Under the pieces are notes generated by a model. The model did not search any database. It had not been told where the DNA came from and was given only the letters and a program-made list of their open reading frames with translations. 21,678 nt of DNA from Balamuthia mandrillaris (lineage: Eukaryota > Discosea > Longamoebia > Balamuthiidae). Below, in pieces: positions 1 to 7,404 of this stretch (the stretch's first letter is position 1; every line of letters begins with the position of its first letter). A program made the position numbers and the translations under genes. Where the stretch lies: assembly GCA_031835245.1 (NCBI GenBank), contig JAVKOQ010000645.1, forward strand, positions 1 to 21,678, read 5' to 3'.

Positions 1-28
1 CAAAACAACAAGAAGAAATAAAGATGGT

Positions 29-894
29 CTACACCATTTTCTTCTTCTTCTTTAGTATCACTTCCTTGTGCATCAAAACAAGCCAAGTGCAGTGCTCCTT
101 GTCCCAAGGGCATCCATTCTCCACTGCCCACTTGAGCACGTCTAGATGGCCGTTCATGGCCGCAAAGGAACAAGTGCGTTGGTCCCAAGGACAGCCCACC
201 TCTCTGGCCCATTGCAGCACTTCCCAAGTGGCCATTCTTGGCAGCAAACGCGCAAGCCTGTCCGTCCCAAACACCGCCGTTCAATGCGACCCATTGCAGC
301 ACTTCCAAATGACCAGCTGAAGCAGCGTTGGAAAAAGTACGCTCATCCCAAGGACAGCCGTTCTCCCTGGCCCATTGCAGCACTTCCAACTGGCCACTCT
401 CAGCCGCAAAGACGCAAGTGCATTCATCCCATGGGCAGCCGTTCTCCCTGGCCCACCGCAGCACCTCCGACCGGCCGTTCCAAGCGGCTGAATGGCAAAT
501 CCTCTCGTCCAAAGGGCAGCCCTCTTGCAGGCATGCCCACTGCACTGCAGCTAAAGAGGAGCCCGCCCCAACGGATGGAGAGCTTCGGAATGACGGCGGA
601 AGGGCAGCAGGCGTGCCATCGGCGACAGGTCCTGGCCGCCACAGCTAGGTCCGCCTGGGGCAACATTTGCAAGATGTGACAAAGCACCTCATCCGCCAAC
701 AGGTCTTCGATGTGGCAACGACCTGTGGTCGTGTGCTCGGCAACCTGCACAGGTATCACGTCGGTGGAAGGAGGGGCCGTTTCGTACTTATGTTTCTTTG
801 TGGGTCTACGCCTCGGCTCTGGTTGGGGTTGGTCCCCCGTTTCTGCTTCTCTCTTGTTGGTGGGCAATGCTACATGCAGTCCCAGGGAATGCAT
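29..894 (-). CDS. F-box / ankyrin-repeat protein, frame interrupted
   Basis: The first ATG in the F-box frame is at 894; the open frame extends upstream only through non-ATG codons. After a basic, low-complexity N-terminus (RRRPTKKHK) comes a clear F-box (IEDLLADEVLCHILQMLPQA, then RTCRRWHACC). F-box proteins are substrate adaptors of SCF ubiquitin ligases. Downstream on the same strand lie about five ankyrin-type repeats of the form LQWARENGCPWDERT, the style seen in amoebae and giant viruses. The F-box and repeats are not in one frame: one shift is needed near 562-569 (a C-rich run on the plus strand) and another near 223-225 (CCC where sister repeats have CC). No splice pair restores the first frame well. 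The last frame ends at 29 in mid-repeat, so the gene may continue past the window edge through an intron. It is either a young pseudogene or a gene with homopolymer base-call errors. Confidence 0.72.
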
Positions 895-906
895 CGACAA
901 AGCCAA

Positions 907-1250
907 AGACAGTGGTGTTCACCGTGTTTTCGCAAACCTGGCAAGGAAATAACCGGAACACATGACCTACCAGATGACTATACCTTGTTTAAACAGGCCT
1001 GTTAGGAGCTCACGGAAACAAAAAAATTTTCCTGAAGTTTTCTTCTTCACTCCTTCTTCCTTCATCTAATACCAAAGCTCAATTTTTTCCAAATCGGATA
1101 GCAAACAAGCGCAACGTAATAGTTTGAACGTTTATTAATGTCGACAAAATGACGTAAGCATTCTCATAAAAGGAAGATTGCCATCGTTTGATTTTTGATT
1201 GGCTGTTAGAATTTGTGATCTCTCTGCAAAGAAAACAAGAAAGAGAGAGA
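907..1250. other. Divergent intergenic region between the F-box gene and gene A
   Basis: No convincing coding sequence is present. It is the shared upstream region of the minus-strand F-box gene and plus-strand gene A. It holds AT-rich DNA (AAATTTTCC near 1025-1032) and a GTCGAC palindrome at 1140-1145 followed by AAAATGACG, about 110 bp before the ATG of gene A. The last 30 bp before that ATG are purine-rich (AAAGAAAACAAGAAAGAGAG). Confidence 0.6.
1140..1145. promoter_or_regulatory. GTCGAC palindrome upstream of gene A
   Basis: The context is TGTCGACAAAATGACG. The same palindrome with a following A-run recurs upstream of genes B, G and others in this window, and AAAATGACG recurs 15 bp beyond the copy at 8704. 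A promoter role is inferred from position and recurrence. Confidence 0.5.
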
Positions 1251-2157
1251 ATGGGAAGAGCAGGCAGCACGTTTTGCTGGAGTGTCTCCGTGGTCGTCTT
1301 GGCCGTGGACCTCTACTACATTCTCTCTACCGCAACAATTGCAGAGCAAGTGAGCGTCACCATCCCCGCGCCGCGCGAGGAGGTCTACGCGTTTTTTGCT
1401 ACCCCGAGGAGCCTCAGCAAATATCAGCCACTCGTGTAGCAAATCTCTCTCCACTCACACACTCCAATTTTTTTTTGCTCACACTCCTGTTCTCTTCCTG
1501 ACAAAAAAGAACCAAAACTGAAGAACACAAAGAGAAGGACGGGACCCACAGTTACTCTGTGCATGAGGCCATTCCCATTGCCTTCAACTTTACTTTTCCA
1601 GTTAACTTTTGTTATTCTCTACTTTATCTTCTTCTCCTTCTTCTTGTTCTTGTTCTCCTCCTTGTCCTTCGTGTTCTTATTCTTCTTCTTTGAATGTGGG
1701 AACTCAAACAGTCGTCAGTAAGAGTTTATCCAACCAAGGATGAGGAGAAAAAGGAGATACGCAACAAAATAGTGGGGGAGGGCCTCGTTGGCTCCCTTCT
1801 TACTATCCATCAGAGCTTTCAGTTTGAGGTTTGCTCCTCTGCTTTTTAGTTTTCTTTCTTCTCCTTCTGCTTCTCCTTCCTCCTTCTCCTCTCCTTCTCC
1901 TTCTTCTCCCTTTTGTTATTGCACCATCAGGTTCTACTCCCTTGTTCTTCCTTCCCTTCCTCGTGTTCTGAATGAGCATTGAACAACCACAAAAAAAAAA
2001 AAAGGATGTGAATGGCAAAGAAACAATCGTGAGGGACAAACTGGAAGGCAACGTGCTGCGGCTGCTTTCCTACGTTGTCACCTCCAACTGGAGGCACGCC
2101 CACACGTCCATGCTCCACGCCATCAAGGCCGAGTTTCAGCAGCAGCAGCAGCGCTAA
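1251..2157 (+). CDS. Membrane-anchored START/SRPBCC-like protein, tandem copy A
   Basis: Four exons: 1251-1435, 1510-1600, 1712-1828, 2005-2157, giving 181 residues. Residues 8-28 are a hydrophobic anchor (WSVSVVVLAVDLYYIL). VTIPAPREEVYAFFATP follows, the first strand and helix typical of the SRPBCC (START, polyketide cyclase) fold, which binds lipids or other hydrophobic ligands. The C-terminus is a long helix ending in a QQQQQR tract. Intron phases (2, 0, 0) and exon 2 length (91 nt) equal those of copies B and C, which confirms the model although two acceptors are A-runs (AAAAAAG at 1509 and a 13-A run ending at 2004). This is the most diverged copy: TEEHKEKDG replaces NRIEEHW-ENG. It appears intact. 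Ligand and cell site are unknown; the anchor suggests a membrane face, perhaps ER. Confidence 0.82.
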
Positions 2158-2197
2158 CACTCAGAAAGAACAGAAAAATATCTCTCTTTCTCTCAGC

Positions 2198-2269
2198 GTC
2201 GACAAAATTTCAATTTTCTTTTAAAATTTTTCTTGGAAATTTTTTGATTGCCGACAATTAATAGTCGAC
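2198..2269. promoter_or_regulatory. Two GTCGAC palindromes upstream of gene B
   Basis: Copies at 2198-2203 and 2264-2269 are both followed by AAAATT. They flank an AT-rich stretch with TTTTTCTTGGAAATTTTT. They lie 217 and 151 bp before the ATG of gene B. A promoter role is inferred. Confidence 0.5.
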
Positions 2270-2414
2270 AAAATTATCAAGAAAAGGAGAAGAGCGCGTC
2301 TCTTCAGCACAACTACTAAAATAGGTGCAGAGAAGGCAAACCGGACGGAGACGGTAAAAAAAGACTTTGGAGAACTGAAGTACGGAGGCACCACGAAGTG
2401 AAGGCAAGAAATCA

Positions 2415-3241
2415 ATGATCTACCCTCTTTATGTTGGCTTAGCCATTGGAATAGTGGGCGTGGGGCTCTACTATGCGTTTGCGTGGCAGCCGATTGACGG
2501 CGAGATGAGCTTCATCGTTCAAGCACCCCGCGAGGAAGTCTATGCGATGTTCAGCGATGTCAGTGTCATGAAAAAGTTTTTTAAATCAGTGTAAGTTGAT
2601 CTTCCTCTTTGCTCCTAATCGTTCATTTTCGCTCAGCTTCAACGCAGAAACAGAATTGAAGAGCACTGGGACGAGAATGGGGTCCATTCATTCACCGTGT
2701 GGGAAGATGTCCCCTTTCTGTTCAACACAACTTTGGCGGTAGACCTATCCTCACTCCTTTTCATTTTGTGTCGCTTACAACGCTTTGTCTTTTTTTGTGC
2801 TAGTCATCTATCAAATTTATTCCAACCAAAGTGGAGAATGAGAGCATCCATATCCAAGTAATCACGAACAAGGTCTTCCAACTGCTGGCTCGTTCCGAGA
2901 TGACTTTTATCTTTGAGGTAGCTTTTCGTCAGTTTCCTGCATCATCTCACCCCGTCTTTCACGTTATCGTTCTCGTTCTTCTCTTCAAGTCATCGTTCTC
3001 TTCTCTTCTCCTCTCTTCAGCTTTCTGAGTCATTTTTTCCCTCCTCTCCGTTTCAATCTCACAACCTCTTTAAACACAGGATGTACCTGAACAAGCGGGA
3101 GCCACGAAGATCCGAGAACAAATCACTGGGGAGGTAGCAAGGTGTATCAAGAGTATGGTGATGGAGAACTGGAAGAAAGATCACGGCGAAGTACACCAGA
3201 AGATTATGGACGAGTTTGAACAGAGAAAGAAACAGAAATAA
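2415..3241 (+). CDS. Membrane-anchored START/SRPBCC-like protein, tandem copy B
   Basis: Four exons: 2415-2590, 2648-2738, 2804-2917, 3080-3241, giving 180 residues. The N-terminal anchor is residues 3-24 (YPLYVGLAIGIVGVGLYYAF). It is followed by MSFIVQAPREEVYAMFSDV, then exon 2 NRIEEHWDENG and TVWEDVPFLFN, exon 3 SSIKFIPTKVENESI, and a C-terminal helix ENWKKDHGEVHQKIMDEFEQ. The order of strand, helix, sheet and long C-terminal helix is that of SRPBCC proteins. Splice phases 2, 0, 0 match copies A and C. The introns are short and pyrimidine-rich, and the first donor is canonical GTAAGT. The gap after gene A is 257 bp and holds two GTCGAC palindromes. Assignment to the superfamily is by pattern; a specific family is not recognised. 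Confidence 0.85.
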
Positions 3242-3627
3242 AAAGATTCCGAACTTCACTCTTTTGCTTGCCCTTGGGAGCTCTTCACCATATTTTATGC
3301 TTCTATTTCCTTGTCGAGCGTTGACCGCTGCTCTGATAGGGTATTTGATATATATTCAGGTGGTAGAGAGAAGGTCTTCTGAAGGACTAATGTGCTAAAA
3401 TGGAGAGATGCCTCTTCAGATGCTTTTCTTTTCTTTGTCTTTACCTAAAATTGTGACGAACCCTGTTTCATGGGGAACCTAAAGCAAAGCACAGCAACAC
3501 GGTCTTGTGCCCTCATGGGTTTCAGTCGTTCGCAGGTCGTTCTTATTTTGCTTCGGGGTTACGGTCTGAACAATATCGACTGAGCAAAATCACAATCATA
3601 AGGAAGAGGATAAACAGTAAAACAAAC
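3242..3627. other. Intergenic region between genes B and C
   Basis: No gene is supported. This is the presumed 3' end of gene B plus the promoter of gene C. Unlike the regions before A and B, I see no GTCGAC here. One plus-strand ORF runs into gene C from 3505, but its N-terminal part does not resemble the paralogues, so the start was set at 3628. Confidence 0.5.
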
Positions 3628-4455
3628 ATGGCAAGAACAACCTCTTCGCTCTATTTGAGCTTCTCGGTGGTGTTGTCATGCATTGGGCTTTACTATGCCC
3701 TGACATGGGTGCCTGTGGATGAGGAGATATTCTTTGTCGTGCCTGCTCCACGAGGAGCAGTGTACGCCCTCCTAAGTGACCCTAACCACAAAAAACAGTT
3801 CTCCACTGTCATGTAATCATCACTTACTCTCTCTCTCTCTCTCATGTGATCAGAATGATATAAAGGCTGAACACTTCTTTCTCTTGTCTGGAGGTAGAAA
3901 CAGGATAGAGGAGCATTGGGGTGAGAACGGGACCTATACCTATACCGTTTGGGAGGATATCCCTTTGGCTTTCAACATTACTCTTCCGGTATTCGACATC
4001 CTCTTCCTGTTCCTCCTTCCTCGTTATCTGACAGTTTGAGTAGTCCTCTGTTAGGTTCATTCCAACAATGGTAGAAAATGAGAGCATACACACGGAGATC
4101 ATAACGAATCCTATATTCCAAAAGCTTGCAGTTGCCAGAGAGATCTCGCTCTTTGAGGTTTGTGCTCTTCTCCGTTGACTCGTTGTCGTGCGCTCTGCAT
4201 GCCTGCTCTCTCTCTCTCATGCTCTCTCTCTCTCTCTCATCTTGGCTATGTTCTCTTTATGCCTCTCGATAACTAAATAAGCAAATATAGGATGTGGCTG
4301 GGCAAGAAGGAGTTCAAACAAAGGTTACACAACAAATAAAAGGGGCGGTGGCGAGGTTTCTTTGGGGTCCAGTTCTTGCTAACTGGAAGAATGAGCGTCA
4401 AGTAGTGCAGCGGAAGATCTTGGAAGAGTTTGAGCAACGAAGAAGAGAACAATAA
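3628..4455 (+). CDS. Membrane-anchored START/SRPBCC-like protein, tandem copy C
   Basis: Four exons: 3628-3812, 3898-3988, 4044-4157, 4291-4455, giving 184 residues. The anchor is residues 7-27 (LYLSFSVVLSCIGLYYALTW), then IFFVVPAPRGAVYALLSDP. Exon 2 carries NRIEEHWGENG and TVWEDIPLAFN, nearly the same as copy B. Exon 3 begins SSVRFIPTMVENESI, which fixes its acceptor at TAG 4041-4043 instead of the later TTAG. The last exon ends in the helix WKNERQVVQRKILEEFEQRR. Phases 2, 0, 0 are shared by all three copies. B and C look closer to each other than to A, so a likely order is one early duplication and a later one. The stop codon lies only 34 bp from that of convergent gene D. Confidence 0.85.
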
Positions 4456-4489
4456 ACCGCTCTAGTTGCTTTCTGTGTCTCCATTCCTT

Positions 4490-5904
4490 TCAGATGAACC
4501 AGCCATCGTCATCGTGGTCTTGTTCTTCCTTTTCTTTATTCTTCCTTGTTTCGTGTTTCTTCTCCTTCTTATTCTTTCTCTCTACCAACTCATGTTTTTC
4601 TTTCTCTTTACTCTTGGTCACTTCTTTTTCTTCCTTTACTTCTTCTTCTTCATCATCGCCATCATCGTCTTCTTCACCGTCAGCTTTGTTATCAATGAGC
4701 CATCCATCGTCATCATCTCCTCCTTCATCTTCTCCTCTTGCCGTTATTCCTACTCCACTTTCCCTGTCTTTCCTTCTCCTCGCGAAAGGCCCTTTCTTTG
4801 GCTTGTTGACCTTCAAGCCGGCATTACACAACAAGTTGATAATCGACTTGTCTGAGAGCACTTCTTCTTCCATCATTTGGGTGAGAGTCTTGCGAAGGTT
4901 GGCTTTGATGGACCGTTTGAAAGCAGCTATAACGATATTGTAAACGACACTCGCTTTCGTTTCTGATATCTTTATACCTGTAATACAGTTGTTGGTATTG
5001 CATAGTTTTCCTTTAAGTATACTAAAGAGAGAGAGAGAGAGAGAGAGAGAGAACGTAACTGAGAGACTTGGCTCCAACATTACAGCTGACCAACTTGGCC
5101 GACGGATATCTCTCCACTTCCCCTTCTTTGGCATCTCTCTCGCTGAGATACACGGCCACCGACGCTGTTATGCTGACTTTCTTCACCGTTGGTGCCACCT
5201 TGCCCTTGTCTTTTAGCTTTGGGAACGTGTCTTTCTTGTAATACCAAGAAAACGGTTTCAAGAATATGGCAATATCTTCGCTGTTGTTTGAAGGTGTAAA
5301 TGGAACAAAACAAAGACGAAAAGGGAAGAAGCGAAGCAGAAGAACAAGAAGAACAAGAAGAACAAACGCTTTGATTTGAATCGATTTCGGCAGGCGAACC
5401 ACAGTGTCTCCTTGAATGCTGGTCTTATGGTTCTTGAAAGAGACTTTGAGGCTTTGTAGCGGAATGAGGGCTTGTGCGACTTCTATTCCATCGATCCCGT
5501 ATTCTATCTTTCCCAAGGTGGACTCCACCACGTCTTCTATTTCTCCTGTGTTTGCCTTTAACCCACCTCAGGTTTAAACGACAAAGAAAGACAAACTGGA
5601 AGGAAAGAAAAGAGAAGAGAAGAACCTCTTCTATAGTTTCACGAATAACAGGGACAAGGGTGTCTCGAAAGTGTCTCAACAGTTTGGTGGACATGAACTG
5701 GTCCGTCACGGTCTTGTCCTCCCTTTGCTCGTGTTTCTTCTTGTGCTTTTTCTCTTTCTTCTTGTTGGGACTCTCTCTGTCGCCCTTGTGGACCAAATCT
5801 CTCTGAGCCCCTCCGGAAGCGAGCAGTTTATGGCGACGCACTTCTGCCTCCTCCTGTTCTCCTTCTCCTTCTCCGTGGATGCTCCATGCCTCCTCTTCTG
5901 CCAT
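4490..5904 (-). CDS. TULIP/BPI-like lipid-binding protein with charged C-terminal tail
   Basis: Four exons on the minus strand: 5904-5626, 5555-5368, 5280-5060, 4977-4490, giving about 391 residues. A Lys-rich N-terminal stretch (residues 47-62) precedes a domain with features of the TULIP family (BPI, HAM1-like): YGIDGIEVAQALIPLQSLKV, then FSWYYKKDTFPKLKDKGKV, then IKISETKASVVYNIVIAAFK. TULIP domains form a hydrophobic tube that binds or transfers lipids. No signal peptide or membrane segment is seen, so the protein is probably cytosolic. The tail (from about residue 300) is highly charged and holds DDDDGWLI and, at the very end, DDDGWFI. Intron 2 (87 nt) is in frame and would otherwise read as a Leu/Val/Phe-rich insert; splicing joins KSIQIKA to EDIAIFL. 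Intron 3 holds a CT repeat. The neighbours are other predicted lipid-binding genes. Confidence 0.75.
5026..5052. repeat. (GA)n microsatellite in intron 3 of gene D
   Basis: About 13 GA units on the plus strand, which is CT in the sense of gene D. They lie just inside the donor site of the third intron and form its pyrimidine-rich tract. Confidence 0.9.
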
Positions 5905-6067
5905 TCTTATTCTTATTTTTGTTTGTATTGCTGTAATGATTGCTATATAGAGGACATTGCAAATTAAATTTTTTCCTTTTATGAAAATATTTCCAGGAAA
6001 ATTTTTATTTCTATTCACAAAACGATAAATATCGAAGGATTCGGAAAATATTTGCGAGCTACGAGGA
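5905..6067. promoter_or_regulatory. AT-rich promoter region of gene D
   Basis: The spacer between the stop of gene E and the start of gene D, both on the minus strand. It contains TTTCCAGGAAAATTTTTATT near 5990-6010 and CGGAAAATATTTGCG near 6040. Similar GGAAAAT elements occur at 8748-8780 before ornithine aminotransferase and near 21567. A regulatory role is inferred from recurrence only. Confidence 0.35.
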
Positions 6068-6264
6068 TTATTCATCCCCTTCTGGTGCTGCTGGGAGTTC
6101 TCGGATGGGGCGAAGAAACTCCACAAAGAAGGACACTGGCCCTGCTTCATCCGGCAAGAACTCCACCTTCAAGGCAAGGCAAAGCAAAGGATGAGAATGA
6201 AGGAGCATAGAACAAAAAGACGCAAGCAAAGCAAGAAGAGAAGCAGAAACAGGAGGAGAAGAAT

Positions 6265-6303
<39 letters not shown>

Positions 6304-7059
6304 CAAGAGCAAGAACAAGAACAAGAGCAAGAAGAAGATGAAAAGAACAACGAGAAGAACTAGAACACACATGAACGACAAGGAAAGGATTTAGCATACC
6401 TGATGAGGAGCTTTAGGAGCAATGACACCACATTCACCTGCCAGTAACTCCACCACTCGCTCCTCCTGTGGAGGATGCTCGCTTGGCAAGTAGTGCAAGG
6501 CCAGCCGTCCCTCCCTCACATGGAGCAACCCCCAAGTGTTCTCCCTGGTGGTGTGCTCCTTCAAAAGGCCCGAGGGGACGGTCTCTTTGGTGAACTGCTT
6601 CGTCCGCTTGTAGGCTTCAAGTCCGATGGGCATGGAACCTCCTTTCATCACTATTCACAAAAAACTTGTTCAGCAGAGAAGAGAGAGAGAGAGAGAGAGA
6701 GCAAAGAAGAAGAGAGAGAAGAGAAAAGAGGAGGAGAGAGAGCAAAAGCAAAGAACGAAGAAGCAGAAAGCGAGAGGAGAGCAGAGAGCAGAGAGACAGA
6801 CGGAAGAGAGACGAAAGAGAGAAAGGAGCAACAAACCTGTGGCGTTGGTGACTTGGCTGCCAGGAAAGGAGCTGGAGAGGAGCTTCCTCTTCACCCACAG
6901 CTTCTCCCGCAAGAGATAGAACAGCGTAGCGACCACCACCACGCAAGCCGTGGTCACTCCCACCGCCCAAAACGAGGAGGAAGGGGAGGCGTCCGCCGCA
7001 AAGCGCGCTGGGACCAGCGAGTAATAGTCAGTGTCTTTGCAGGCTGCTTCTGCCTCCAT
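6068..7059 (-). CDS. Membrane-anchored DUF1971 (YeaR/TehB-like) protein
   Basis: Three exons on the minus strand: 7059-6837, 6650-6400, 6166-6068, giving 190 residues. Residues 30-50 are one transmembrane segment (FWAVGVTTACVVVVATLFYLL), followed by basic KLWVKRK. Residues 82-179 match the DUF1971 pattern: FTKETVPSGLLKEHTTRENT, then WGLLHVREGRLALHYL, VIAPKAPHQVEFLPDE and FFVEFLRPI. This cupin-like fold is known from bacterial YeaR and from the C-terminal part of some TehB proteins, linked there to nitrate response and tellurite; its reaction is unknown. Having it behind a membrane anchor in a eukaryote is unusual. The His of EHTT and of APHQ are candidate metal or ligand contacts. Both introns (186 and 233 nt) are CT-rich in gene sense. 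Gene D starts 163 bp downstream on the same strand. Confidence 0.83.
6180..6360. repeat. Purine-rich low-complexity tract in intron 2 of gene E
   Basis: The plus strand is almost purely A and G (AGAAGAAGAAGAAGAAGAGG), which is pyrimidine-rich in the sense of gene E. It yields Lys-rich and Ser-rich spurious reading frames and explains the long polypyrimidine tract of this intron. Confidence 0.8.
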
Positions 7060-7090
7060 TTTTATTTATTTATTTATTTTATTTATTTTT
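7059..7090. repeat. (TTTA)n microsatellite at the start of gene E
   Basis: Seven or so TTTA units lie directly upstream of the ATG of gene E on the minus strand, so its leader would be an AAAT repeat. The tract begins the 345-bp divergent region between genes E and F. Confidence 0.85.
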
Positions 7091-7404
7091 CGTGGTAGAG
7101 AGAGGTGGTTGGGGTTTGAGGGTGGTGGACGGATCCTTTCTCCTGTTGAAGCTTCTGCTTGGGTGAGTGGTCTTGTTTGTGTTTTTGTTTTGAGGAAAAA
7201 TTTTGTGTAGTGGAGTGCAAAGATGAAGTTTCCACCAAAAAGAAAAGTTATCGAAGATTCTTCGCTGTTCCTGCCGATTATCATCTAAATTCCTGGATAA
7301 ATGCAACCGCGATACGATTATTCAGGAATAAACGTCTTAACATACGATTATTCATGGACAGAATCGATTATTGATTCTACCTGATAAAGAAAGAAACAAA
7401 AAAA
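7091..7404. promoter_or_regulatory. Divergent promoter region of genes E and F with four CGATTAT copies
   Basis: No gene is supported. The heptamer CGATTAT occurs at about 7275, 7315, 7345 and 7365. The middle two share ACGATTATTC and the last is TCGATTATTG. All lie within 130 bp of the TrmB start at 7405. No GTCGAC is present, so this promoter may use a different element from most others in the window. Confidence 0.4.

Noticed and set aside
29-894. A giant-virus origin for the GCPWD-type ankyrin repeats
   Set aside because: Amoebae carry many such genes themselves, and nothing else nearby is viral; treated as a host gene.
667-1005. Plus-strand frame opposite the F-box start
   Set aside because: No domain or composition of a real protein; it is antisense to the F-box coding sequence and its upstream DNA.
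3505-3627. An earlier start for gene C
   Set aside because: The extra N-terminal residues have no counterpart in copies A and B, and the ATG at 3628 gives a first exon of the same length as copy A.
4494-4943. Plus-strand Ser/Phe-rich frame
   Set aside because: Antisense of the charged tail of gene D, whose frame is fixed by the TULIP-like upstream exons.
6147-6397. Ser-rich and Lys-rich reading frames on both strands
   Set aside because: They come from the purine/pyrimidine tract of intron 2 of gene E and have no domain content.
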